Assembly: GCA_001464915.1 (NCBI GenBank)
Contig: LNED01000033.1
Location: forward strand, 1 to 64,000
Length of the DNA stretch: 64,000 nt
Reading direction: 5' to 3'
Origin: Sphingomonadales bacterium Ga0077531
GTDB taxonomy: Bacteria > Pseudomonadota > Alphaproteobacteria > Sphingomonadales > Sphingomonadaceae
Each line of letters starts with the position of its first letter. Position 1 is the stretch's first letter. Positions 43,365 through 52,332 of the stretch are shown piece by piece. The notes beneath the pieces are model-generated. The model had not been told where the DNA came from. It saw only the letters and a list, made by a program, of their open reading frames with translations, and made no database searches. The translations under genes were made by a program, and so were the position numbers.

Positions 43365-44591
43365 ATGAACACAGCAACACACACGGTCGTGATCATCGGT
43401 GGCGGCGCGGCGGGGATTGCCACGGCAGCTTCGATGCTGAAACGCCGCCCTGGGCTCGACATCGCGATTGTCGAGCCGAGCGATTCCCACGCCTATCAAC
43501 CCGGCTGGACAATGGTGGGCGGCGGAGTGTTTGATGTCGCCAGCACCATCCGCCCGATGCAAAGCGTGATGCCCAACGGCGTGCGCTGGGTAAAACAGGC
43601 CGCTGCCAGCTTTCAGCCAGAAAACAATCAAGTCACGCTCGCCGATGGTAGCGCGCTGGCTTACGATCTGTTGATCGTCGCCCCCGGCATCCGGCTCGCG
43701 TGGGAAAAGATCCAAGGCCTTGAAGGCACGCTCGGCAAAAACGGCGTAACGTCAAATTACCGCGCTGATCTGGCGCCCTATACGTGGGAACTGGTGCAGC
43801 AGACCCGCGCAGGCAGAGCGATTTTCTCGCAGCCGCCGATGCCGATCAAATGTGCCGGTGCACCGCAAAAATCGATGTATCTCGCCTGCGATTACTGGCG
43901 CCGCGCTGGTGTGCTCGGCGATATTGACGTGGAGTTCCGTAACGCGGGCGCGGTGCTGTTCGGGGTCGCCGACTATGTCCCGGCGCTGATGGAATACGTC
44001 GAGAAGTACGGGATTCACCTTGAGCTTGGTAGTAATCTGATCGCGGTCGACGGCCCCGGCCAACAGGCGACCTTTGCCACGGCTGACGGCGAAGTGACGG
44101 TGGGCTTTGATATGCTGCACGTCGTCCCTCCGCAGGTCGCGCCGCAATTCCTTGCCGATAGCCCACTGGCGGCGCCGAGCGGGTTCACCGATGTCGATCA
44201 GCACACCATGCAGCATGTGCGCTATCCCAATGTCTTTGGGCTTGGCGATGGTGGGTCGACACCCAATGCCAAGACCGCAGCGGCGGTGCGCAAGCAGGCC
44301 CCGGTGGTCGCGGTCAACGCGCTTCGGCAGCTGGATGGCAAGGGGCCGACGGCAGGGTACGACGGTTATGGTTCGTGCCCGCTGACTGTCGAACGCGGCA
44401 AGATCGTGCTCGCCGAATTCGCCTATGGCGGCAAGCTGGCGCCAAGTTTTCCGACTTGGCTGATTGACGGCACCAAGGCCAACCGTCTGTCATGGATGCT
44501 GAAAGCCGATCTGCTGCCGTGGATCTATTGGAACGGGATGCTTAAGGGCCGCGAGTGGCTGGCTGGCCCCGGCGGCCTGATCGCGCAGTAG
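43365..44591 (+). CDS. sqr: Sulfide:quinone oxidoreductase
   Basis: 408 residues. VVIIGGGAAGIATAASML is the FAD-binding start; HAYQPGWTMVGGG is a strong SQR landmark (type II group). Redox cysteines are visible in PIKCAGAPQK near 163 and GYGSCPLTVERGK near 345, and VFGLGDGGSTPNAKTAAAV binds FAD. The C-terminal helices (WMLKADLLPWIYWNGML) anchor it to the membrane. It moves electrons from sulfide to quinone and loads sulfur onto a thiol. 24 bases separate it from the DUF442 gene. Confidence 0.92.
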   Translation: MNTATHTVVIIGGGAAGIATAASMLKRRPGLDIAIVEPSDSHAYQPGWTMVGGGVFDVASTIRPMQSVMPNGVRWVKQAAASFQPENNQVTLADGSALAYDLLIVAPGIRLAWEKIQGLEGTLGKNGVTSNYRADLAPYTWELVQQTRAGRAIFSQPPMPIKCAGAPQKSMYLACDYWRRAGVLGDIDVEFRNAGAVLFGVADYVPALMEYVEKYGIHLELGSNLIAVDGPGQQATFATADGEVTVGFDMLHVVPPQVAPQFLADSPLAAPSGFTDVDQHTMQHVRYPNVFGLGDGGSTPNAKTAAAVRKQAPVVAVNALRQLDGKGPTAGYDGYGSCPLTVERGKIVLAEFAYGGKLAPSFPTWLIDGTKANRLSWMLKADLLPWIYWNGMLKGREWLAGPGGLIAQ

Positions 44592-44602
44592 AGCGCCAGA
44601 CA

Positions 44603-46360
44603 GTGCTGCAACGCTATTTCCCGATCCTCGAATGGGGCCGCACCTATAATCGTGAGGTCTTGACCAGCGATTTGATGGCGGCGGTGATCGTCACCATCAT
44701 GCTGATCCCGCAAAGCCTCGCTTATGCGATGTTGGCGGGTTTGCCGCCGGTGGTGGGCCTCTATGCCTCGATCCTGCCGCTGTTTGCCTATGCTCTATTT
44801 GGAACGAGCCGGACGCTGGCGGTGGGGCCGGTGGCGGTGGTTTCGCTGATGACAGCGAGCGCGGCCGGCGCTGTTGCGGTGCCAGGGACGGCTGAATATT
44901 GGGAAGCGGCGGTGACACTCGCCGCATTGTCTGGCGTGATGCTGGTCATGCTCGGCCTGTTGCGGCTGGGGTTCCTCGCCAACCTGCTGTCGCATCCGGT
45001 CATCAGCGGTTTTATCTCGGCAAGCGGCGTGCTGATCGCGACGAGCCAATTAAAGCACATCTTAGGTGTGAAAGCCGGGGGCGAGACTTGGCCGGAAACG
45101 CTGTCCGGGCTGGCCGGATCGCTGGGGGACATTAATCTTGCCACATTGGCGATCGGAGTGCCCGCAACGCTGTTCCTGTTTTGGGTGCGCAAGGGTTTGA
45201 AGCCCGCGCTCCAACGCCTTGGCCTCAGCCCTCGCGCCGCCGATATGACGGCCAAGGCCGGGCCGGTGGTGGCCGTAGCGGTGACGATTCTTGCGGTGAT
45301 CGGCTTTGGGCTGGAGGCGCGCGGAGTGTCAGTGGTCGGCGCGATCCCGTCGGGCCTCCCGCCGTTCGCGTTGCCCTCGACTGATCTGGCACTGATCCAA
45401 TCGCTGTGGGTGCCTGCGCTGCTGATTTCGGTGATCGGGTTCGTTGAAAGCGTCTCGGTTGCGCAGACGCTTGCGGCCAAGCGCCGCCAGCGGATTGCGC
45501 CGGATCAGGAACTGATCGGGCTGGGGGCGAGCAATATCGCGTCGGCATTTTCGGGCGGCTATCCGGTGACAGGCGGATTCGCGCGTTCGGTGGTGAACTT
45601 CGATGCGGGCGCACAGACCCCGGCGGCGGGCGCTTTCACGGCGGTGGGCATCGCGCTCGCCAGCCTGTTCCTCACGCCGCTGCTGTTCCACCTTCCCAAC
45701 GCGACCCTTGCCGCGACCATCATCGTTGCTGTCCTCAGCCTCGTCGATTTCAAGACGCCCCGCCAGTTATGGGCCTATTCCAAGGCCGACTTCGCTGCCC
45801 ATGCCGCGACCATCGCCATCACGCTGATCGCCGGTGTGGAACTGGGCGTTATCGCTGGCGTTGCAGTCGGCCTGCTCCTTTATCTGTGGCGCGCGAGCCG
45901 GCCCCATGCGGCGATTGTTGGACGGGTGCCTGGGACGGAGCATTTCCGCAATGTCGAGCGGCACACGGTGTTGACCCTGCCGCACCTGCTGACCATCCGT
46001 GTCGATGAAAGCCTGACCTATCTCAACGCCCGCTGGCTGGAGGAATATGTCCTCGAACTGGTCGCCGAGCGGCCCGTCCTGCGCCACGTTGTGCTGATGG
46101 CCAGCGCGGTCAATGCCATCGACGCTTCGGGGCTCGAAAGCCTTGAGGCGATCAACCACCGCCTTTCTGACGGGGGTGTGAAGTTGCACCTTTCGGAGGT
46201 GAAGGGGCCGGTCATGGACCGCCTGAAGCGCAGCCATTTCCTCGATGATCTGTCAGGCCGTGTGTTCCTGTCGCAGGATCAGGCCTTCGCCGACCTGGTG
46301 CTGGATACAGGCGAGGAGCCGGGGTCAGCCGATCCGATGGAAGCACGCGGGTTGATCTGA
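44603..46360 (+). CDS. SulP family anion transporter with STAS domain
   Basis: 585 residues from GTG 44603; an upstream frame to 44555 overlaps the sqr end and has no family residues. Ten or more membrane segments: MLIPQSLAYAMLAGLPPVVGLYASILP is the signature split over helices 1-3, then GPVAVVSLMTASAAG. The C-terminal STAS domain is about 445-560 (VLMASAVNAIDASGLESL). In this position it probably exports the sulfate or sulfite made by the dioxygenase. No clear RBS was seen for the GTG. Confidence 0.85.
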   Translation: MLQRYFPILEWGRTYNREVLTSDLMAAVIVTIMLIPQSLAYAMLAGLPPVVGLYASILPLFAYALFGTSRTLAVGPVAVVSLMTASAAGAVAVPGTAEYWEAAVTLAALSGVMLVMLGLLRLGFLANLLSHPVISGFISASGVLIATSQLKHILGVKAGGETWPETLSGLAGSLGDINLATLAIGVPATLFLFWVRKGLKPALQRLGLSPRAADMTAKAGPVVAVAVTILAVIGFGLEARGVSVVGAIPSGLPPFALPSTDLALIQSLWVPALLISVIGFVESVSVAQTLAAKRRQRIAPDQELIGLGASNIASAFSGGYPVTGGFARSVVNFDAGAQTPAAGAFTAVGIALASLFLTPLLFHLPNATLAATIIVAVLSLVDFKTPRQLWAYSKADFAAHAATIAITLIAGVELGVIAGVAVGLLLYLWRASRPHAAIVGRVPGTEHFRNVERHTVLTLPHLLTIRVDESLTYLNARWLEEYVLELVAERPVLRHVVLMASAVNAIDASGLESLEAINHRLSDGGVKLHLSEVKGPVMDRLKRSHFLDDLSGRVFLSQDQAFADLVLDTGEEPGSADPMEARGLI

Positions 46361-46552
46361 ACCTCTTGGACCCGGAAAATTTACGCTTCAATTTCGTAAA
46401 AACTGTAACTGATTTCCGAAATTTGGCCGTATTCGGCGTAAAATCGCAGTAAATCGCAAAATTGGTAAATTCGATTACATTAAATGATATATTGAATTTG
46501 CGCGACTCGCTCAGGGCGGCTAGATCACCTGACGAGACGAAAGGAGCCCACA

Positions 46553-47101
46553 ATGACAGGCCGAAAGTTCAATCCCTCGCTGCTTGCGGGAGTTCTGGCG
46601 TTGGCAACTGGGTATCCCGGCGCCGCAGCCTCTGCGCAGTCTTTCGGCGATTCCGAGGCTCTGCGTGCAGCGCTTGATGACGAATACCGCGCCGAGGCCA
46701 CCTATGCGGCGGTGATCGCGGCCTTCGGCGAGGTGCGTCCGTTCATCAACATCATCGAAGCCGAACGCCGCCACGCGGCGCAGGCCAAGGCCGAGATGGA
46801 CCGGCTCGGCATCAGCTACGCGGCCACCAACTCCTACCTCGGCACGCTGACTGCGCCAGCGTCGGTGCTGGCGGCCTGCGAGCAGGGGGTTGCGGCCGAG
46901 ATCGAGAACATCGCGCTGTATGACCGCATTCTGCCCACGATCCAGGATCCCCAGGTGCGCGATACTCTGACCCGTCTGCAATGGGCCTCACGCGAGCGCC
47001 ATCTTCCGGCCTTCAAGCGCTGCATTGACCGTGGCGGAGAGATGGGGCGCGGCCAAGGACGCGGGGGCGGTCGCGGGGCTGGTCGCAAGAATTTAAACTG
47101 A
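46553..47101 (+). CDS. Exported ferritin-like protein (DUF2202-like)
   Basis: 182 residues. Signal peptide MTGRKFNPSLLAGVLALATG with cleavage near ASAQ. Four-helix pattern with metal-ligand style motifs: DDEYRAEATY, EAERRHAAQ, AAEIENIALYD and SRERHLPAF. The C-terminus is Gly/Arg-rich (GRGQGRGGGRGAGRK). It resembles DUF2202 proteins, whose function is not known. An AT-rich promoter-like region of 190 bases precedes it (46361-46552), and a peroxiredoxin follows after 37 bases with AAGGAG, so an oxidative-stress role is plausible. Confidence 0.72.
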   Translation: MTGRKFNPSLLAGVLALATGYPGAAASAQSFGDSEALRAALDDEYRAEATYAAVIAAFGEVRPFINIIEAERRHAAQAKAEMDRLGISYAATNSYLGTLTAPASVLAACEQGVAAEIENIALYDRILPTIQDPQVRDTLTRLQWASRERHLPAFKRCIDRGGEMGRGQGRGGGRGAGRKNLN

Positions 47102-47138
47102 TCTGTCCTGAAATCCGCACAGCCAAGGAGCACACACC

Positions 47139-47768
47139 ATGAGCCTTCACATCGGCGATACCGCCCCGGATTTCACCGTGGACACCACAACCGGCCCGAT
47201 CACCCTGCACGAATGGGCTGGCGACGCTTGGGTGTTCTTTTTCAGCCACCCAGCCGATTTCACCCCGGTCTGCACCACCGAAATGGGCACGACCGCGCGC
47301 CTCGCCGCCGAATTCGACAAGCGCAACTGCAAGCCTTTGGGCCTCTCGACCGATACCGTCGAAGAACACCTCGCCTGGGTCAAGGATGTGGACGAAACTC
47401 AGGGCGTAACGCTGGCCTTCCCGATTGTCGCCGATGCAGACCTGAGGATCGCCAAGCTTTATGACATGATCCACCCCGATCAGAGTGAAACGGCGGCCGT
47501 TCGTTCGGTGTTCATCATCGATCCGGCCAAAAAAATCCGCCTGACGATGACCTACCCTATGAGCGTGGGGCGCAATTTTGACGAGATCCTGCGCGTGATC
47601 GACAGCCTGCAACTGGCCGACCGGATGAAAATCGCCACGCCTGCCGACTGGCGCCCGGGCGACAAGGTGATCATCCCGCCGTCGGTCGATGACGCCACCG
47701 CGCATGAACGGTTCCCGCAAGGGTTCACCACCATCAAGCCTTACTTGCGGATGGTTGACGTCGCTTGA
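47139..47768 (+). CDS. 1-Cys peroxiredoxin (Prx6 type)
   Basis: 209 residues. FFFSHPADFTPVCTTEMG has the peroxidatic Cys, and PMSVGRNFDEILRVIDSLQ and WRPGDKVIIPPSVDD are typical of Prx6 proteins. AAGGAG lies at normal distance before the ATG. It is the second enzyme of this subgroup in the window, after 40387-41037, and is more canonical at its C-terminus. It ends in a strong terminator, so it and the ferritin-like gene form a two-gene unit before cydA. Confidence 0.92.
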   Translation: MSLHIGDTAPDFTVDTTTGPITLHEWAGDAWVFFFSHPADFTPVCTTEMGTTARLAAEFDKRNCKPLGLSTDTVEEHLAWVKDVDETQGVTLAFPIVADADLRIAKLYDMIHPDQSETAAVRSVFIIDPAKKIRLTMTYPMSVGRNFDEILRVIDSLQLADRMKIATPADWRPGDKVIIPPSVDDATAHERFPQGFTTIKPYLRMVDVA

Positions 47769-47781
47769 GCTGACCTTCCTT

Positions 47782-47829
47782 GTTGCACCGCCGGACATCT
47801 CCCCCCTTCCGGCGGTGCAACCTTTTGCC
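47782..47829 (+). terminator. Rho-independent terminator after peroxiredoxin gene
   Basis: A perfect 13-bp stem (GTTGCACCGCCGG with CCGGCGGTGCAAC), a 14-base pyrimidine-rich loop and the tail CTTTTGCC begin 13 bases after the stop at 47768. This isolates the cyd operon from upstream transcription. Confidence 0.85.
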
Positions 47830-47896
47830 CCACAATACGTATAACCGGTGCAGCGATTGCAATTGATCGGTGCCGCTAAGGGACTAGCAGCCAGTC

Positions 47897-49351
47897 ATGC
47901 TTGAGAACCTCGACGCTCTGTTGCTCGCTCGCATTCAGTTCGCCTTTACGGTGAGCTTTCACTTTTTCTTCCCAGCGTTTTCGATCGGGCTGGCGAGCTA
48001 TCTTGCGGTGCTCGAAGGGCTGTGGCTGAAGACCGGCAAGTCCGTCTATCTCGACCTGTTCAAATACTGGATCAAGATTTTCGCGATTGCCTTTGCGATG
48101 GGCGTCGTCTCGGGCATTGTCATGTCTTATCAGTTCGGCACCAACTGGGCGGTGTTTTCGGACAAGGCCGGGCCGGTGATCGGGCCGCTGATGGCCTATG
48201 AAGTGCTGACCGCGTTCTTCCTCGAAGCAGGCTTCCTGGGCGTGATGCTGTTCGGCATGGAGAAGGTCGGCAAAAAACTGCACTTTGCCGCAACGCTAAT
48301 GGTCGCGCTGGGCACATTTGTGTCGGCGTTCTGGATCCTCAGCGTGAACAGCTGGATGCAGACGCCCACCGGTTTTGAGATTGGCGCAAACGGCCAGTTC
48401 CTGCCCGGCCCCAGCTGGTGGGACATCGTGTTCAACCCGAGCTTTCCCTATCGGCTCGTTCATACGGTCATGGCGGCCTATCTTACCACCGCCTTTGTGG
48501 TTGGCGCGGTTGGGGCGTGGCACCTGCTGAAAGACCGCGCCAATCCGCATGCGCGCACAATGTTTTCGATGGCGATGTGGATGGCGGCGATCGTTACGCC
48601 CCTGCAGATTTTCGCTGGCGATATGCACGGGCTCAACACGCTCGAACATCAGCCTGCCAAGGTCATGGCGATGGAGGGGCATTACCAAAGCCACCCCGAA
48701 GGTGCGCCGCTTATCCTGTTCGGCATCCCCGATAGCAATGCGAAGACGGTGCGTTATGCCATCGAAATCCCCAAGGCGTCCTCGCTGATCCTCAAACATG
48801 ATCTCAACGCGCCGCTCGCGGGGCTTGATACCATCCCAGATGATCGCGAACCGCCGGTGGGGATGCTGTTCTGGTCTTTCCGGATTATGGTCGGCATCGG
48901 CTTTGCGATGCTGGGGATCGGGTTGTGGAGCCTATGGGGCCGGGTGCGCGGGCGATTGTATGACATGCCGTGGCTGCACCGTGCCGCGGTGCTGATGGGG
49001 CCATCCGGGTTTGCCGCGGTTCTCGCCGGGTGGATCACCACCGAAGTCGGCCGCCAGCCTTACGTGATCTACGGGCTTCTGCGCACAGCCGACGCGGCGA
49101 GCCCGCTTGATGCGCCTGCGGTGGTCGCGTCGCTGCTGGCGTTTGTGCTGGTCTACTTCACCGTGTTCGGCATCGGCGTGTGGTACATTCTCAAGTTGAT
49201 GAGCAAGGCACCGCACGCAGGCGAATATGGCGTGAAGCGCGGCGATGTCGGCCCGATCCGCACTGCCGGGATCACGCCGGGGCCGACGCAGAACCCCGGC
49301 GGGGACGAAACCCTGCCGACCGAAGCCCCCGGTGAAAAGGAGCCGGTGTGA
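47897..49351 (+). CDS. cydA: Cytochrome bd-type quinol oxidase subunit I (CIO type)
   Basis: 484 residues. RIQFAFTVSFHFFFPAF carries the haem ligand His22. RLVHTVMAAYL, GLNTLEHQPAKVMAMEGHY, FWSFRIMVG (Met haem ligand) and GWITTEVGRQPYVIYG follow in order. The quinol-binding Q-loop is short, as in cyanide-insensitive oxidases of proteobacteria. Located in the inner membrane, it reduces oxygen with quinol and tolerates sulfide and cyanide, which suits the upstream sulfide genes. The C-terminal tail (about 40 residues, Pro/Gly/Glu-rich) is soluble. Confidence 0.93.
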   Translation: MLENLDALLLARIQFAFTVSFHFFFPAFSIGLASYLAVLEGLWLKTGKSVYLDLFKYWIKIFAIAFAMGVVSGIVMSYQFGTNWAVFSDKAGPVIGPLMAYEVLTAFFLEAGFLGVMLFGMEKVGKKLHFAATLMVALGTFVSAFWILSVNSWMQTPTGFEIGANGQFLPGPSWWDIVFNPSFPYRLVHTVMAAYLTTAFVVGAVGAWHLLKDRANPHARTMFSMAMWMAAIVTPLQIFAGDMHGLNTLEHQPAKVMAMEGHYQSHPEGAPLILFGIPDSNAKTVRYAIEIPKASSLILKHDLNAPLAGLDTIPDDREPPVGMLFWSFRIMVGIGFAMLGIGLWSLWGRVRGRLYDMPWLHRAAVLMGPSGFAAVLAGWITTEVGRQPYVIYGLLRTADAASPLDAPAVVASLLAFVLVYFTVFGIGVWYILKLMSKAPHAGEYGVKRGDVGPIRTAGITPGPTQNPGGDETLPTEAPGEKEPV

Positions 49352-50346
49352 TGGATCTCACTGTCATCTGGGCTTTCATCATCGCCTTTGCCGTGTTCGC
49401 CTACGTGGTGATGGACGGGTTTGATCTGGGCATTGGCATCCTGTTCCCGACCTTCCGCGTCGGCAAGGGCCGCAACCGTGCGATGAATTCAATCGCTCCG
49501 GTATGGGATGGTAACGAGACATGGCTGGTGCTGGGCGGCGGGGGGTTGTTTGCTGCCTTCCCGCTCGCCTACGCGGTGATTCTGCCAGCGACCTATCCGC
49601 TGGTGATCGCCATGCTGCTGGGCCTCGTGTTCCGGGGCGTGGCGTTCGAATACCGCTGGAGGGATCCGGCGCATGAGAAGTTCTGGGACACAGCGTTCTT
49701 CGGCGGCTCGCTGGTCGCGGCAATGGCGCAGGGGATGATCCTTGGCGCGCTGCTGCAAGGGATCGAAGTTGAGGGCCGCTCCTATGCGGGCAGTTGGTGG
49801 GATTGGCTGACGCCGTACACCTTCCTCACCGGGCTAGGGACAGTGGCGGGCTATGCGCTGCTCGGCAGCACCTGGTTGATCTGGAAGCTGGACGGCGGGG
49901 TGCAAGCCCATGCCCGCCATGTCGCCTTGCGTGCAGCGATTGCGACCATCGTGCTGATGGGTGCGGTCAGCCTCTATAACATCACCTTGAACGCGGAATA
50001 TGCCGCGCACTGGCTCGCCGCGCCGCAGATTTACTATGCGGCGCCAGTGCCGGTGATCACCGCGCTGGTGGCGTTTGCACTGATCCGGACGATCCGAGGC
50101 AGTGGCAATTCTGCGCCGTTCTGGCTGGCTATTGCGCTATTCTTTCTTGGCATGGCGGGGCTGGGGGTCACGATTTGGCCGTTCGTCGTGCCGCCGGGCA
50201 TCACCATCTGGGATGCCGCCGCGCCCGAACGCAGTCAGGTGTTCATGCTGGTGGGCGTGGCGATTACCCTGCCGCTGATCATCGCCTATACCATTTGGGC
50301 GTATTGGGTGTTTCGCGGCAAGGTGGGCGAGGAGGGGTATCACTGA
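49351..50346 (+). CDS. cydB: Cytochrome bd-type quinol oxidase subunit II
   Basis: 331 residues from ATG 49351, overlapping the cydA stop (TGATG); a GTG three bases earlier is also possible. [15 protein letters not shown] is the family start, followed by [16 protein letters not shown] and [11 protein letters not shown]. About eight membrane segments. It pairs with CydA. The next small gene begins on its stop codon. Confidence 0.93.
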   Translation: MDLTVIWAFIIAFAVFAYVVMDGFDLGIGILFPTFRVGKGRNRAMNSIAPVWDGNETWLVLGGGGLFAAFPLAYAVILPATYPLVIAMLLGLVFRGVAFEYRWRDPAHEKFWDTAFFGGSLVAAMAQGMILGALLQGIEVEGRSYAGSWWDWLTPYTFLTGLGTVAGYALLGSTWLIWKLDGGVQAHARHVALRAAIATIVLMGAVSLYNITLNAEYAAHWLAAPQIYYAAPVPVITALVAFALIRTIRGSGNSAPFWLAIALFFLGMAGLGVTIWPFVVPPGITIWDAAAPERSQVFMLVGVAITLPLIIAYTIWAYWVFRGKVGEEGYH

Positions 50347-50480
50347 TGCTTGCGCCGCCTGAGCGACCGCCTGAAGCCCCCTTGTGGCAGCGCCTTGCAT
50401 GGATGGCAGGCATCTGGGCTGCGAGCGTCGCGGTGTTGGGCGCAGTGGCCTATGTCATTCGCCTGTGGATCGCGCCTTGA
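50346..50480 (+). CDS. DUF2474-like small membrane subunit of the bd oxidase
   Basis: 44 residues: a Pro-rich start ([17 protein letters not shown]) and one membrane helix ([19 protein letters not shown]). Small proteins of this layout (CydX/DUF2474) follow cydB in CIO-type operons and stabilise the haem centre. The ATG overlaps the cydB stop and the next gene starts on its own stop. It is easily missed because of its size. Confidence 0.78.
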   Translation: MLAPPERPPEAPLWQRLAWMAGIWAASVAVLGAVAYVIRLWIAP

Positions 50481-50827
50481 GCCGCGCTGTCAAAGTCTGG
50501 TTCGATGGTGCCTGCCCGCTGTGCCGCCGCGAAATTGCGCTGATGCGGCGGCTCGACAAACGCGGAGCGATCAACTTCATTGATGTGGCCGACGGTGCTG
50601 ACCCCTCCTGCCCGATAGACCGTGCGCAACTGCTCGCCCGTTTCCATGCCGAAGAGGGGGGCGTGGTCTACAACGGTGCGGCGGCGTTTGCGGCGATGTG
50701 GCGCGCGATCCCGCTGCTCCGTCCGCTTGGCCTTGCGGCGCGCAATGGCGCGGTGCTGCGGGTGCTGGAGGCCGCCTATCTGCAATTCCTCAAAGTGCGC
50801 CCGCGGCTGCAACGCTTCTTCGCCTAG
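50477..50827 (+). CDS. Thiol-disulfide oxidoreductase-like DCC family protein (DUF393)
   Basis: 116 residues from TTG 50477, which overlaps the DUF2474-like stop (TTGA). The open frame to 50384 runs through that small gene. [19 protein letters not shown] has the family DGxCPLC motif, a CxxC redox centre in a thioredoxin-like fold. [23 protein letters not shown] is the usual middle part. Fourth gene of the cyd unit; a role in assembling or reducing the oxidase is possible but untested. Confidence 0.82.
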   Translation: MSRAVKVWFDGACPLCRREIALMRRLDKRGAINFIDVADGADPSCPIDRAQLLARFHAEEGGVVYNGAAAFAAMWRAIPLLRPLGLAARNGAVLRVLEAAYLQFLKVRPRLQRFFA

Positions 50828-50892
50828 AAATCGCTTGCCCCGGATCGCCGGATCGTCTGAATCCTCGGTCCGAGAGACGGGAGAGTGATCGA

Positions 50893-52059
50893 ATGAGCTA
50901 TTTCGGCGCAATGCAGAACGAGATTTACAACGCCGGTTTGAAGGGCGTTCTGCCGACCTACCCGGTCGATTTCGCCACGCTGGAAAAGCGCGCGCATCAG
51001 GCGCTTGGCCCGATGATGACGAATTATGTCGCGGGCGGGTGCGGAGACGAACACACACAGGATCAGAACGCTGCTGCCTTCCACCACTGGGGCATGGTTC
51101 CGCGAATGATGGTCGATTGTTCCGAGCGCGATCTGTCGGTCGAACTGTTCGGACACACCTATCCCACCCCGCTGTTCATGGCGCCGATCGGCCTCAACGG
51201 AGAGGCGTCACAGGATCGTCACGGCGACATTGCGGCCGCGAACGCATCGGCGCTGACCGGGGTGCCGTTTTGCGCCTCGACCTTGTCGAATGATCCACTG
51301 GAGGATGTGAAGGCGGCCTGCGGCTATACGCCTGCATGGTTCCAGCTTTACACGCCGAAAAACAAGGAACTCGCCACCAGCCTGATCCGCCGCGCCGAAG
51401 ACGCGGGATATGCCGCGCTGGTGGTGACACTGGACACATGGGTAACCGGCTGGCGGCCGCGCGATCTCAACGCGTCAAATTTTCCGCAGCTGCGCGGCAA
51501 GGTCTTGCAAAATTACTTCACCGATCCGGTGTTCCGTTCATTGCTGGCCAAGCCGCCGGAGGAGGATTTGAACACCGCGATCTTCACCTGGGCGGCGACA
51601 TTTGGGCAGGTGCTGACCTGGGATGATATGGCGTGGTTCAAGTCGGTGACCAAGCTCCCCATCGTCCTCAAGGGTATTTGCCACCCCGACGATGCGCGCC
51701 GCGCAGTCGATTGCGGGGCGGATGCGGTCTATTGCTCGAACCACGGCGGGCGGCAGGCCAACGGCGGGATCGCGACCATCGACATGCTTGAAGATGTGGT
51801 TGCGGCAGCGCGTGATACCCCTGTCCTGTTTGACAGCGGCGTCCGGTCGGGCAGCGATGCTGTCAAGGCGCTGGCGATGGGTGCGCGCGCGGTGGGCGTG
51901 GGGCGGCCCTATACCTACGGCCTCGCGCTCGGCGGGGCAGAGGGCGCGGCGTGGGTGTTACGATCAATCCTTGCCGAAGCCGATCTTTTGATGGCGGTTA
52001 ACGGTTACCCGACGCTCAAAGACGTGCGTTCTGCCAGGGTGCGGCGCACGGATCGGTGA
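50893..52059 (+). CDS. FMN-dependent 2-hydroxy-acid oxidase (lactate 2-monooxygenase-like)
   Basis: 388 residues from ATG 50893 (GGGAGAG upstream); the frame from 50698 lies inside the DCC gene. APIGLNG, STLSNDPLEDV, then WFQLYTP, VTLDTWVTGWRPRDL, IVLKGICHPDDARRAV and CSNHGGRQ with the active His and Arg, then VLFDSGVRSGSDAVKAL. The TWVTGWRPRDL block and length are closer to lactate 2-monooxygenase than to lactate dehydrogenase LldD. It would oxidise L-lactate or a similar acid with oxygen. Confidence 0.85.
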   Translation: MSYFGAMQNEIYNAGLKGVLPTYPVDFATLEKRAHQALGPMMTNYVAGGCGDEHTQDQNAAAFHHWGMVPRMMVDCSERDLSVELFGHTYPTPLFMAPIGLNGEASQDRHGDIAAANASALTGVPFCASTLSNDPLEDVKAACGYTPAWFQLYTPKNKELATSLIRRAEDAGYAALVVTLDTWVTGWRPRDLNASNFPQLRGKVLQNYFTDPVFRSLLAKPPEEDLNTAIFTWAATFGQVLTWDDMAWFKSVTKLPIVLKGICHPDDARRAVDCGADAVYCSNHGGRQANGGIATIDMLEDVVAAARDTPVLFDSGVRSGSDAVKALAMGARAVGVGRPYTYGLALGGAEGAAWVLRSILAEADLLMAVNGYPTLKDVRSARVRRTDR

Positions 52060-52160
52060 TCCGTTCTGCAGGCAAGCCCGTTAACCATGTTCGCTATGGG
52101 TTTTCCACAGATTTGCTGTTAGCTTGACGCATAACAAAACAGCGAATCGGGAAGCGTTCA

Positions 52161-52316
52161 ATGGCACGACCAACTATCTGGTCCAGCGGGCCAGATCCCA
52201 TGCTCCGCACTGTCTGCATTCAGGACGAACATTCGCGCCGTGCGCGATATGGGCGGATCCAGCCGATGGAAAGCCGCCAGTCGCTGCTCGGCCGGATCGC
52301 CCGCCTGATCGCCTGA
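52161..52316 (+). CDS. Possible 51-residue protein
   Basis: ATG 52161 to TGA 52316, with GGGAAG eight bases upstream. The protein begins MARPTIWSSGPDPMLRTV and ends QSLLGRIARLIA, a basic, amphipathic tail. Third codon positions in the second half are mostly G or C, as in the neighbours, and a possible promoter (TTGACG at 52123) lies before it. I do not recognise the family. It fills most of the 273-base gap between two larger genes; the rest shows nothing. Confidence 0.4.
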   Translation: MARPTIWSSGPDPMLRTVCIQDEHSRRARYGRIQPMESRQSLLGRIARLIA

Positions 52317-52332
52317 CCGCGAACGTCGCTGC

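Noticed and set aside
47830-47896. FNR/Anr box before cydA
   Set aside because: A TTGAT half can be found, but no matching ATCAA at the right spacing.
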